Assembly (NCBI RefSeq): GCF_010894435.1
Contig: NZ_JAAIXZ010000003.1
Location: forward strand, 62,001-126,000
Length of the DNA stretch: 64,000 bases
Direction: 5' to 3'
Origin: Pyxidicoccus trucidator
GTDB taxonomy: Bacteria; Myxococcota; Myxococcia; Myxococcales; Myxococcaceae
The notes under the pieces were generated by a model that saw only the letters and a program-made list of their open reading frames with translations, made no database searches and had not been told where the DNA came from. How positions within the stretch are numbered: the stretch's first letter is position 1; each line of letters starts with the position of its first letter. The translations under genes were made by a program, and so were the position numbers. Shown piece by piece: positions 39,604 to 47,364 of the stretch.

Positions 39604-41646
39604 CTACACCCCGAGGAAATCCTCCCACGCTCCGGGCGTCACGATGCCCATGAGCTGGACGCCCAGGTCGCCCTTCCTGTGCACCACGATGTCCAGCGCG
39701 TCGAACAGCCGGGGGTCGTCCGCGAAGTCGCGGCGCTTGCGCTCCACCAGCAGCTCGAAGTCCCGGGTCATCTGCTCGCGGTCATCTTTCGGCATCCGTC
39801 GCAAGGTGGCGCGCGCCCGCTCCACCCAGCCCTTCTCCGGCTCCCACGTGTCCTGGACGACGGCGTTCCACGCGCTCATCGCCAGCGCCAGAATCAAGAA
39901 GAGCTCGTCCTGCGGGTCGACCAGGGACTCCACGTCTTCCAGCAGGGGCTTGGCGAACTCGAGCAGCGTCTCCGACACCTTCCGCGTGGGGACCTTGCGA
40001 AGCGGACGCTTCGAATGCGTGGGACGCCAGCCGGAGGACTTCGCCGGCAGCGCCTTGCCCACGTACTCGCCGGAGAAGAGCGGGAGGGGAATCTCCAGCC
40101 GCGCCCGGACCTGGACGTCGCCCACGAGAAGCACCACCTCCACCTCTCGCTCCTCGGGCTGTGCCGAGGCCAAGGCCAGGGCTCGGGCCACCGCTGCCGC
40201 CTCCAGCAACTCCTCGACGTTGGCCAGTCGCGGCGTGTTCCGCTGGATTCGCATCACCTCCGGGACGAAGGGCAGGCCGAAGGCTTGCTGCACTGCCTTC
40301 ACCGCCCAGGATGGCTCGTCTTCGAGCGTCACCCCCAGCGAGTCCGGAATGAGCACGTCCAGGCCCTCGCGCGGAGGGCCAGACATCGCCATCCGCTCCA
40401 CGGAGCCGGACCGGTCGAAGAGCGCGAAGCCGAACTCGCTTCCCCCGCCGCCCATGACGGACACCTCGCGGGTGCCCTGCACAGCGCCTTCGAGGTGGAC
40501 GGTGAAGACCTCCTCGTTGGTCCACAGCTCCCAGGGCGCCTCGCGGATGAGGTCCGCGAAGCCCGAGAGGAGTGCATCCATGCGCTCCGGCGCCAGGTCG
40601 GATGGGGCATCAGGTCCCCAGTACAGGTGGACGGCCAGCACCGCTCGCAGCTTCGCGAGCGCGGAGGGCATGCGCCGCGACGCGTACCCGAAGGCGGCAC
40701 CGGCGCGCGCAAGCCGGCCCTCGCAGTAGCGCTTGCGCCCCTCCAGCCCGCGCGCGAGCGCCTCCAGTCCTTCCGCATCCCGGCGACCCAGCACGGGCGG
40801 GAGCACCGCACCGTCGGAAGTCGCGGCGACGTAGAGGGCCGCGCGTCTGTCCAGGTGCGTGTCGATGGGGCCCAGCTTGAAGACGTAGGCCGAGCCAGGC
40901 TCGAGCGCTTCGTCCTTGCCGGCCGGCCGGCGAGGTGGGCGCTCCGCGGCATCCTGGAAGACTCGGCGCTGGGGGGCCGCCACGAGGGAGTCGATTAGCT
41001 CGGAGTCGATTAGCTCGGGCAGGGGCGGCTCGGCGGTGAACAGCTCCATCGCGCGTCGGAAGAGAAAGGGCGCGAGGCGTCGTACCTGGCGGTGGCGGCC
41101 GTCCACGTCCCCGGCGGGGAGCTGCCCGGCAAGCTCCTGGCGCGCGTCCGAGACGAAGTGCTCGGACAGAGGGGGTGGAACGAGGACCGGGCCGCCCACC
41201 AGCTCCAGGTGGCCCCCGGCGGGCATGGCCCAGGCGACCATGACGTCACCGTGAACCACCTGGAGGGTGAGGCTCCGCTCCCGCACCTCCAGCACTTCGT
41301 CGAGCAGCAAGTCCCTCAGCCGCAGCCCCGTTCCGAAGTGCACCTCCTCCACCTCGAAGACCGAGCACCAGGAGGCAGCCAGCGCGGCCATCAGGGCACG
41401 CTCGGCGCGGGGCAGGTGGGGCCCTTCTTTCAACAGCCGTCGGTCGGCGGCGGTCCGGCCCTCGGCGTCCTCGTGTCCATGGAGGAGCCAGGCCATGAGG
41501 TTGCTGCCCATCCAGGGGACGTCGTCGGCGCCCCAGGACTCCGGAAAGTCGGCGCGTGCCCGGGTGGCGATGTCGGGCTCGGACTCGGCGAAGGCGCGCA
41601 GCGCGGCCAGCCCTCGGGCGAAGGCATGGGGGCTCCAGGTAGTCAT
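39604..41646 (-). CDS. Large hypothetical protein, 680 residues
   Basis: An unrecognised soluble protein with no signal or membrane helices. It has an N-terminal region rich in Trp and Ala (WGADDVPWMGSNLMAWLLHGH), a middle part with many beta strands (VHGDVMVAWAMPAGGHLELVGG, EVVLLVGDVQVRARLEIPLPL) and a helical C-terminal third. A short in-frame duplication (ELIDS ELIDS, about 40988-41017) is present. Codon use is like its neighbours. It converges on the GH15 gene with a gap of 26 nt. No function is offered. Confidence 0.72.
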   Translation of the reverse strand: MTTWSPHAFARGLAALRAFAESEPDIATRARADFPESWGADDVPWMGSNLMAWLLHGHEDAEGRTAADRRLLKEGPHLPRAERALMAALAASWCSVFEVEEVHFGTGLRLRDLLLDEVLEVRERSLTLQVVHGDVMVAWAMPAGGHLELVGGPVLVPPPLSEHFVSDARQELAGQLPAGDVDGRHRQVRRLAPFLFRRAMELFTAEPPLPELIDSELIDSLVAAPQRRVFQDAAERPPRRPAGKDEALEPGSAYVFKLGPIDTHLDRRAALYVAATSDGAVLPPVLGRRDAEGLEALARGLEGRKRYCEGRLARAGAAFGYASRRMPSALAKLRAVLAVHLYWGPDAPSDLAPERMDALLSGFADLIREAPWELWTNEEVFTVHLEGAVQGTREVSVMGGGGSEFGFALFDRSGSVERMAMSGPPREGLDVLIPDSLGVTLEDEPSWAVKAVQQAFGLPFVPEVMRIQRNTPRLANVEELLEAAAVARALALASAQPEEREVEVVLLVGDVQVRARLEIPLPLFSGEYVGKALPAKSSGWRPTHSKRPLRKVPTRKVSETLLEFAKPLLEDVESLVDPQDELFLILALAMSAWNAVVQDTWEPEKGWVERARATLRRMPKDDREQMTRDFELLVERKRRDFADDPRLFDALDIVVHRKGDLGVQLMGIVTPGAWEDFLGV
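40988..41017 (-). repeat. Exact 15-bp in-frame duplication
   Basis: GAGTCGATTAGCTCG occurs twice in direct tandem inside the 680-residue gene, duplicating five residues. The copies are identical and A+T-rich compared with their surroundings, so the event looks recent. Confidence 0.85.
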
Positions 41647-41794
41647 GGAAGCACACTACCTGCTGGGGTGGTCTTTCGCATGAGGGCCGTGCGGATTCCG
41701 CCCGCATTCGCCGGGTAGCGCACAGCGGTCCTGCACCGCGGCGTTGCCCAACGGGGCCCCCAGCTCCGCCCCACCCAGGGAGCAGGAGACAGAG

Positions 41795-41812
41795 GAAGGA
41801 ACGTTCATTCCA
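41795..41812. repeat. Copy 2 of the dispersed GAAGGAAC-nn-TC-TTCCA element
   Basis: Core GGAACGTTCATTCC (41798-41811), one mismatch from the others in the right arm (CATTCC for CGTTCC). It lies in the divergent region between the 680-residue gene and the propeller gene. Confidence 0.5.
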
Positions 41813-41911
41813 CGGCCGGCAGTTGCCCGGGGCCAGAACCACTGGCCCTCACGCTCCGTACTGAGGCGAAGCCGGCGGTCCACCGTCCCACGTGGCGCCC
41901 ACCGGCTCGAC

Positions 41912-41951
41912 AAGTGACCTCCAGTCATCTATAAGTGACTCAAGGTCATTT
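41912..41951. promoter_or_regulatory. 40-bp imperfect palindrome with four TGAC-type half-sites
   Basis: Centred 35 nt before the TTG start of the propeller gene. It reads half-sites TGACCT, AGTCAT, GTGACT and AGGTCA in the order forward, reverse, forward, reverse. The outer pair is a perfect inverted repeat (TGACCT/AGGTCA), the inner pair AGTCA/TGACT too. About 28 of 40 positions match the reverse complement. The spacing of AAGTGAC copies is 21 bp, two helical turns. It resembles tandem binding sites for a dimeric regulator, probably overlapping the promoter. Confidence 0.55.
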
Positions 41952-41965
41952 CCCACGAGGCTCTC

Positions 41966-43165
41966 TTGGCCGCTCCGACTCCCGCCGTTCCTGGTGCTCC
42001 GTCCCCGTCTCCCGCCGCGCCGGTCCGCCGGGGCTCGACGCTGCTCAAGGTGGTGGGCGCGGTGGTGGCGCTGCTGCTGCTCGCGGCCCTGGGCGTGCGC
42101 CTGCGCTACGGAGGCGGGGCGCCGTACCCGGACGTGACGGGCATGCCACTGCTGCCGGACAGCGCGCTGGAAGTCGCGGCGATGAGTCCGGAGCCCATCG
42201 GCAACCTGGCGGTGTCCTCCACGGGGCGGCTGTTCTTCACCATCCACCCGGAGAGCCGGCCCGAGGGCGCGAAGCTGCTGGAGTGGGTGGACGGCAAGGC
42301 GGTGCCGTACCCCACCGCGGAACTCCAGGCGAAGCTGTTCGAGACGCCGCTGGGCATTACCATCGACCGGCGCGACTGGCTGTGGACCATCGACCACGGC
42401 AATCACGGCATGGGCACGCCCCGGCTGCTGGCCTTCGAGCTGGCCACCGGCCACCTCGCGCACGAGTTCGTCTTCCCTCCGGACGTGGCGCCGCCGGGCT
42501 CGTTCCTCCAGGACCTGCGCGTGGACGTGAAGGGCGACGCGGTGTTCATCGCGGACGTGGCCTTCTGGCGGCGCGGGCCGGGGCTCGTCGTCTACGACGT
42601 GGCGGCGAAGCAGGCGCGCCGCGTGCTGAGCGGGCACCCGTCGGTGTTCCCCCAGGACTACATCATCCGCAATCCCATCAAGGAGATGGTGTTCTTCGGC
42701 GGGCTCGCAGCGCTGAAGGCGGGCGTGGACGGAATCGCCATGGACCCGTCGGGCGAGTGGGTGTGGTTCGCGGCGATGAACCACGACACCATGTACCGCG
42801 TGCGCGCGGCGGACCTGCGGGACGCCTCGCTCGGTGAGGCGGAGTTGGAGAAGCGGCTGCACGCGGTGGGCCGCAAGCCGCTGAATGACGGACTGAGCGC
42901 GGACGTGGAGGGCAACGTGCTCATCACCGACGTGGAGCACGGCGCCGTGCTGCGCATGAGCCCCGAGGGCCGGCTGGAGACGCTGGTGAAGTCGCCGCGC
43001 ATCCGCTGGGCGGACGCGCTCAGCCACGGGCCGGACGGCTGGGTGTACCTGGCGGACAGCGCGATTCCGCACCAGATGCTCCAGTCGAAGGCGCACATCG
43101 CCGCGAACGCGCCCTATTACATCTACCGCTTCAAGTCCGGCATTGCGGGCGTCGCGGGCATGTGA
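41966..43165 (+). CDS. Membrane-anchored beta-propeller of the royal jelly/yellow (MRJP) family
   Basis: A 399-residue protein with an N-terminal anchor (about 26-45, LLKVVGAVVALLLLAALGV) and a periplasmic propeller. The blades show LAVSSTGRLFFTIHPES, LWTIDHGNHGMGTPRLLAFEL, AVFIADVAFWRRGPGLVVYD and a late motif VLITDVEHGAVLRM, matching major royal jelly/yellow proteins and their bacterial relatives related to SMP-30/gluconolactonase. The ligand is unknown. A TTG start at 41966 follows GAGG by 5 nt and gives a proper anchor, so it is preferred. Its last 12 codons are duplicated downstream, and a complex palindrome lies upstream. Confidence 0.8.
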   Translation: MAAPTPAVPGAPSPSPAAPVRRGSTLLKVVGAVVALLLLAALGVRLRYGGGAPYPDVTGMPLLPDSALEVAAMSPEPIGNLAVSSTGRLFFTIHPESRPEGAKLLEWVDGKAVPYPTAELQAKLFETPLGITIDRRDWLWTIDHGNHGMGTPRLLAFELATGHLAHEFVFPPDVAPPGSFLQDLRVDVKGDAVFIADVAFWRRGPGLVVYDVAAKQARRVLSGHPSVFPQDYIIRNPIKEMVFFGGLAALKAGVDGIAMDPSGEWVWFAAMNHDTMYRVRAADLRDASLGEAELEKRLHAVGRKPLNDGLSADVEGNVLITDVEHGAVLRMSPEGRLETLVKSPRIRWADALSHGPDGWVYLADSAIPHQMLQSKAHIAANAPYYIYRFKSGIAGVAGM

Positions 43166-43238
43166 CGCCGTGGGGCCCGGCATCTTCAAGTCCGGCATCG
43201 CGGGTGTCGCAGGCATTTGATGTCGCGAGGCCCGGCGT
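43129..43238 (+). repeat. 55-bp imperfect tandem duplication of the propeller gene's 3' end
   Basis: Two direct copies (43129-43183 and 43184-43238). Both encode FKSGIAGVAG-x followed by a stop and then GGCCCGGC. Differences in the coding part are third-position changes (ATT/ATC, GGC/GGT, GCG/GCA, ATG/ATT), four in total, three of them silent. Confidence 0.85.
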
Positions 43239-43377
43239 CACCTCGTGGCATGCGACGCGGGCCCTGCCAGTCGTACCTCTGGGGCGAAGCCGGGCTCCTC
43301 GCGGCGCGCCGCCCGTGTCAGTCCCCCTCCAGCACCCCCGTCCGGGCAGCGCACCGGACGCACGGGAGGACACGGCC

Positions 43378-43896
43378 ATGGGAGACCCACGCAATCCGAA
43401 GCGGGCACGCGAGCCCTGGAACCCCGAGCGCCTGCGCGTCTCCGAGTCCGAGGTGCGCGCCCTGGCCCCGTGGGTGACGGTGTCCGGAGGCTGGGCCTGG
43501 CACTTCATGGCCCCGCCGCACGAGGAGCTGAAGCTCTTCCACGACCACAAGGACGTGGACCTCTTCGTGGAGCCCTCGCGCTTCCCGGAGGTGGTGCCGG
43601 TGCTCACCGCCCGGGGCTACCACCGCATCTGGACGCGCTTCGACGCCACGTCCACGCACTTCTACCGCTACGCGCGGCACGACGCGGGCGGCAAGGTCAT
43701 CCTCGACGTCTTCGTGCGGCGCGTGCCCTCCGTGGAGGCCGGCGGCGTGCGCGTGGTGGACCCGGCCACGCTGCTCACCTTCTACGGCGACATCCACAGC
43801 ACGGACGACTGCGTGTCGGTGCTCGCGGCGCGCCGGCTGCTCGCCGCGGGCCACAGCCCCATCGGCCGGGCGGAGCTCGTCACCCGGCTCCACTGA
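43378..43896 (+). CDS. Nucleotidyltransferase-like protein
   Basis: A 172-residue soluble protein. The stretch TVSGGWAWHFMAPP and HDHKDVDLFVEPSRF fits the GG-x-W...(H/D)KD-x-D pattern of small nucleotidyltransferase-fold proteins such as lincosamide or aminoglycoside nucleotidyltransferases; the third acidic residue may be the Asp in VILDVFVRR. The C-terminus is helical. The substrate is unknown, and the match is by motif only. ATG 43378 has GGGAGGA 8 nt upstream. It ends at a perfect 12-bp hairpin and converges on the DUF6209-like gene. Confidence 0.6.
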   Translation: MGDPRNPKRAREPWNPERLRVSESEVRALAPWVTVSGGWAWHFMAPPHEELKLFHDHKDVDLFVEPSRFPEVVPVLTARGYHRIWTRFDATSTHFYRYARHDAGGKVILDVFVRRVPSVEAGGVRVVDPATLLTFYGDIHSTDDCVSVLAARRLLAAGHSPIGRAELVTRLH

Positions 43897-43926
43897 CTTC
43901 CGCGCGGGCACACTCCCGCGCGGAAG
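43897..43926. terminator. 12-bp perfect bidirectional hairpin
   Basis: CTTCCGCGCGGG/CCCGCGCGGAAG with a 6-nt loop begins at the first base after the TGA of the nucleotidyltransferase-like gene. The convergent gene ends at 43980, so it can stop transcription from both sides. Confidence 0.7.
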
Positions 43927-43979
43927 CGTCACGGGCCCGGAAGCGCGGACAGCACCCGCCGCGCTCCCGGGTCTCCACG

Positions 43980-44423
43980 TCACTGCACGTTGAAGTGGAA
44001 GTTGTTGCCGTAGTTCGAGTCCCACCCCTGGCAGCCCCAGCGGCTGGTGTTCTCGAACCAGATGGCCAGGTCGCCGCGTGTGTTGAGCGGGATGGAGGGC
44101 GGGGGCACGGTGGCGTAGGGCTTGGCGCCCGCCACCCAGATGGCCGGCTGCACGGGGCCGTTGTTCCACTTGTAGTAGGCGTAGATGCTCCAGCCCGGGT
44201 TGCCCATGTAGTCACCGCGGCACGTCGTCAGCCGGCTAGCGTCGTAGATGATGGCGGCCGTCTGGCCGTAGGGCAGCGGGTTGGAGGACGGGAAGACATT
44301 CCAGCCCTGCGACGGCGACTGGAAGGTGATGCTCGGCGTGGACTGCGACGCGGCCACGGTGCCGACGAGCAGCGCGGCGGTGGCGACGGTGGCGAGGAAC
44401 CAACGGGAGGGATGACGCAACAA
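43980..44423 (-). CDS. Secreted DUF6209-like protein
   Basis: A 147-residue exported protein. The signal peptide (FLATVATAALLVGTVAA) is followed by a compact domain with SITFQSPSQGWNV, CRGDYMGNPGWSIYAYYKWN, PLNTRGDLAIWFENTSRWGC and a C-terminal WDSNYGNNFHFNV. This pattern matches DUF6209, found in myxobacteria and actinobacteria, from memory. Two Cys about 70 residues apart may form a disulfide. The start is a TTG at 44423 preceded by AGGAG at 7 nt; no ATG precedes the signal peptide in frame with a ribosome site. The function is unknown. Confidence 0.75.
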   Translation of the reverse strand: MLRHPSRWFLATVATAALLVGTVAASQSTPSITFQSPSQGWNVFPSSNPLPYGQTAAIIYDASRLTTCRGDYMGNPGWSIYAYYKWNNGPVQPAIWVAGAKPYATVPPPSIPLNTRGDLAIWFENTSRWGCQGWDSNYGNNFHFNVQ

Positions 44424-44577
44424 GGCGAAGCTCCTGGTTGAGGGGGCACTACATTGTAGATACGGAGGTGGAGAGCCCTGCCGGCTGTGTCGGCCGGTGG
44501 CGCCTCCTCGCGGGTTTGCCCCGCGTGGGCCTCGGAGTCTTCTACAGTCCCGTCCCCCACTCGTTACGCCCTGCGCC

Positions 44578-45723
44578 ATGGCCGACTTCTTCCCTGCCTT
44601 CTACCGCCTCGCCGTCCGCGTGGACGCCCAGTACGACGCCCTGAGCCGACGGTTCCGCCAGAAGCTGGGAATCGCCCCGCCGCTGCGAATCCTCCCCTAC
44701 CGGGGCTACGGCACTCCCGAGCGCGCCGTCATCAAGGCCCGTGTCCTGGAAGACCGACACGTCCGCCCGCCCCAGCAGCGGCACACGCTGGTGGGCAGCG
44801 CGATTGCTTCCTACAAGCGCTACATGACGCGCGAAATCGCCGGGGCGCACGTGGCGGTGCGCTGGGGCGACAAGCGCTGGGAGGGCACCACCGACGACGA
44901 GGGCTTCCTGGAGCTGTGGGTGCCGCCGCCGGAAGGGGTGCGCTCGGGCTGGCACATGGTGGAGCTGGAGCTGCTCTCACCGGAAGCGCAGGGCGTGCCG
45001 CGCGTGGCCGCTCCGGTGCGCGTGGCGGGCGCGGGCGCCGAGTACGGCGTCATCAGCGACATCGACGACACCGTCATCGTCACCGGGGTGACGGACCCGC
45101 TGAAGCGCGCCTGGGCGCTCTTCCTCACCGAGCACCGCGTGCGGCTGCCCTTCCCCGGCGTGGACGCCTTCTACGCGGCGCTGCAGGGCGGGCGGGGCTC
45201 GGCGGCGGACAACCCCATCTTCTACGTCTCCAGCAGCCCGTGGAACCTGTACGAGCACCTGGACGAGTTCCTCGGCGTGCACCACATCCCCGCCGGGCCG
45301 CTGCTGCTGCGCGACTGGGGCCTGTCCGCCCAGGGCTTCGCGCCCGGAGGCGGGCACGGGCACAAGCTGGAGAAGATTCGCGGGCTGCTCGAGACGATGC
45401 AGCGCCTGCCCTTCATCCTCATTGGGGACAGCGGCCAGGAGGACGCGGAGCACTACCGCACCATCTGCCGCGAGTACCCGGGCCGCATCCTCTGCGTCTA
45501 CATCCGCACCGTGCCGGGCCACCCGCGCCGCGCGCACGAGCTGGAGAAGATTGGCGAGGACATCCGCCGCGCCGGCAGCCAACTGCTGGTGGTGGATGAC
45601 ACCACCGCCGCGGCGCGTCACGCGGCCCGCGCCGGGTGGATTGACTGGCGCGAGGTGCAGGAAGTGGAGGCCCACCGCCGCGAGGACGCCGCCCGCGGAA
45701 TCCTCGGTGAGCGCCAGGACTGA
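44578..45723 (+). CDS. App1-type (DUF2183) phosphatidate phosphatase-like protein
   Basis: A 381-residue protein of the App1/DUF2183 family. The N-terminal half holds a beta-sandwich (about 50-150, AHVAVRWGDKRWEGTTDDEGFLELWV). The catalytic domain starts with the HAD-like DxDxT motif in VISDIDDTVIVTG (about residue 160), followed by FYVSSSPWNLY and FILIGDSGQEDAE. Yeast App1 dephosphorylates phosphatidic acid at actin patches; bacterial relatives have unknown partners. The ATG at 44578 lies at the start of the helical leader. The next gene is 130 nt away behind a structured spacer. Confidence 0.85.
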   Translation: MADFFPAFYRLAVRVDAQYDALSRRFRQKLGIAPPLRILPYRGYGTPERAVIKARVLEDRHVRPPQQRHTLVGSAIASYKRYMTREIAGAHVAVRWGDKRWEGTTDDEGFLELWVPPPEGVRSGWHMVELELLSPEAQGVPRVAAPVRVAGAGAEYGVISDIDDTVIVTGVTDPLKRAWALFLTEHRVRLPFPGVDAFYAALQGGRGSAADNPIFYVSSSPWNLYEHLDEFLGVHHIPAGPLLLRDWGLSAQGFAPGGGHGHKLEKIRGLLETMQRLPFILIGDSGQEDAEHYRTICREYPGRILCVYIRTVPGHPRRAHELEKIGEDIRRAGSQLLVVDDTTAAARHAARAGWIDWREVQEVEAHRREDAARGILGERQD

Positions 45724-45728
45724 GCCTC

Positions 45729-45774
45729 CTGAATTGCAGGAACGCCAAAAAACATTGGCGTCACTTGAATTCAG
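45729..45774. promoter_or_regulatory. Nested two-stem palindrome after the App1-type gene
   Basis: Outer arms CTGAATT (45729-45735) and AATTCAG (45768-45774) enclose inner arms ACGCCAA (45742-45748) and TTGGCGT (45755-45761). The two internal loops are both 6 nt. It starts 5 nt after the App1 stop and ends 79 nt before the next start. It may be a terminator, an RNA structure or a protein binding site, and is A+T-rich for this genome. Confidence 0.45.
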
Positions 45775-45852
45775 ACCTTCGGATGTGGCAAAGGCAGCCC
45801 AGATTTTCGGGACAGCCCTGTGTCCCTTCCCACCCCCCGAAGGAAGTGAGTC

Positions 45853-47127
45853 ATGCGTGGCAAGCTGGTTCATTCGTTTCGCTGGGCGCTCGCCGCGCTG
45901 GCGCTGGGCGCATGTGGTCAAGCCGAAGTCGGTGCAGTCGGTGAAGTGCCGGAGCTCGGTGAGAGCGCGCAGGCGGTCCTCCATCCGCCTCCAGCGCCCC
46001 CGAGTGGCGACATCGTGGACAGTACGGCCTTCCTCGGCCCGGTGAGCCTGGGTGGGTCGGTGCAGACGCAGTTCACCACCCACCCCCAGTACCTCTCGTT
46101 CGCCTTCCAGGTGGCGGCCGGCGCGCACGTGAAGCTGGAGGTGACGCACCTGGGCAGCAGCATGTACCTGGACACGGGCCTGTTCCTGTACGGGCCGCGC
46201 CAGGCGAATGGCAGCTGGGGCACCACGCTGGTGGCGGTGGACGACGACTCCGGCTACGGGCAGCTGAGCAAGATTGCCGGGGTGGCGCTGCCGCAGGGCG
46301 GCGAGTACCTCGCGGTGGTGTCCACGGGCACGGGCGCGGGGAAGAAGTTCCGCCTGCAGCTGGACTGCCTCAATGGCCAGTGCGCGCCGCCGGTGAACCC
46401 GGCGCTGTATGACTCGTGCGATTTGGACGTCGCCACGCGCATCGAGGTCTGCGTGCAGGCGCGCGTGGAGGAAATCGACCCGGTGCTGGGCCGGCGGATG
46501 ACGGCGGCCGAGGCGTATGCGGCGTGCACGGGCTCGGACGACGCGCACGCGGCCTTCCTGGACGTGTGTGCTCCGGGCTCGACGACGGCGTGGTGCTCGG
46601 GCGGCGAGCAGGCCTTCACGCAGCGGATGTGGCCGGTGTGCCAGCGCTTCTACCACTACTACTACGGGCTCGGGCCGCTGGTGCTGGGCACCCACCCTCA
46701 GAGCAGCGCGCTGGCCGCGGCGATGGCGGCGGGCAACACCCGGTGCAACACGGGTGAGAACTGGTGTGACGGCACGCTGGACACGTACACCGTGCCGGGC
46801 GTGGCCACGGTGCCGCCGAGCCTGGCGCAGGTGGCGCTGCCGGCGGCGTATGCGTCGCTGGGCGAGCTGATGGACTACCACCGCTTCGAGCGGTGGCCGA
46901 ACCCCGAGTCCTGGGCGCAGTTCATCCAGGACCACGGCTCCTGGTGGCTGGAGCTGCAGCAGGCGCTGCCGGCGGAGCTGGGCAGCGGCGCGGTGCCCCA
47001 GGTGGCGCACTACTACGCGAGCTATCCCGTGGCTCCGGGCGCCAAGGACTACCACCACGTCTACGTGTTCTACTTCCCGCAGACGAACCGGGTGGCGGTG
47101 CTCCAGCACATCACCCACGAAATCTGA
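45853..47127 (+). CDS. Hypothetical lipoprotein with PPC-like first domain
   Basis: A 424-residue lipoprotein, lipobox LGAC (Cys21). Residues of about 55-180 look like a bacterial pre-peptidase C-terminal (PPC) or CUB-like beta-sandwich (SFAFQVAAGAHVKLEVTHLG ... GEYLAVVSTGTGAGKKFRLQL). The rest, with several Cys and Trp (CDLDVATRIEVC, CTGSDDAHAAFLDVC), matches nothing I know; a helical domain ends at WWLELQQALP and a final beta segment ends at VAVLQHITHEI. The function is unknown. The ATG at 45853 is set by the signal peptide. Confidence 0.72.
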   Translation: MRGKLVHSFRWALAALALGACGQAEVGAVGEVPELGESAQAVLHPPPAPPSGDIVDSTAFLGPVSLGGSVQTQFTTHPQYLSFAFQVAAGAHVKLEVTHLGSSMYLDTGLFLYGPRQANGSWGTTLVAVDDDSGYGQLSKIAGVALPQGGEYLAVVSTGTGAGKKFRLQLDCLNGQCAPPVNPALYDSCDLDVATRIEVCVQARVEEIDPVLGRRMTAAEAYAACTGSDDAHAAFLDVCAPGSTTAWCSGGEQAFTQRMWPVCQRFYHYYYGLGPLVLGTHPQSSALAAAMAAGNTRCNTGENWCDGTLDTYTVPGVATVPPSLAQVALPAAYASLGELMDYHRFERWPNPESWAQFIQDHGSWWLELQQALPAELGSGAVPQVAHYYASYPVAPGAKDYHHVYVFYFPQTNRVAVLQHITHEI

Positions 47128-47285
47128 GCCTCGCGCGACGGCGGAGGCTGAAGAGACGAAAGACGCCGGTGCCCCACGCAGGGAGCACCGGCGTCGTTCG
47201 TTTCAGGGGTGAGCCTCGCGCAGTGGAGGCTGAGGGACGGAAACGCCCGTGTTCCCACGCAGGGAGCACCGGCGTCGTCGTGTCA
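47126..47285 (+). repeat. About 85-bp tandem repeat containing hairpins
   Basis: Two copies starting at 47126 and 47211. Each begins GAGCCTCGCGC, has a short AGCCTC/GAGGCT hairpin (47127-47149 and 47212-47231), and contains CCCACGCAGGGAGCACCGGCG. The first copy's second hairpin (see terminator) is intact; in the second copy the left arm is changed to ACGCCCGTGTTC, which breaks it. Confidence 0.8.
47163..47194 (+). terminator. 10-bp hairpin after the lipoprotein gene
   Basis: ACGCCGGTGC/GCACCGGCGT with a 12-nt loop, followed by CGTTCGTTT, the nearest thing to a T-run in the window. It lies 35 nt after the stop at 47127. Confidence 0.7.
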
Positions 47286-47364
47286 GCAGGGGTTTGTCGT
47301 GTGGGGCAGGGGATGAAGACGCGCGTGTGCTGGATGTTATTGAGTGGGTGAGGAGCGCGATTTC

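Larger units (their letters stand above)
41647..41965. other. Divergent regulatory region
   Basis: About 320 bp between divergent genes. It includes a GAAGGAAC-type element (41795-41812) and the complex palindrome (41912-41951). No gene is seen. Promoters for the 680-residue protein (leftward) and the propeller protein (rightward) should lie here. Confidence 0.6.

Noticed and set aside
44977..47118. Open frame of about 713 codons on the minus strand over the App1-type and lipoprotein genes.
   Set aside because: It spans two real genes and their spacer and has no recognisable domain.
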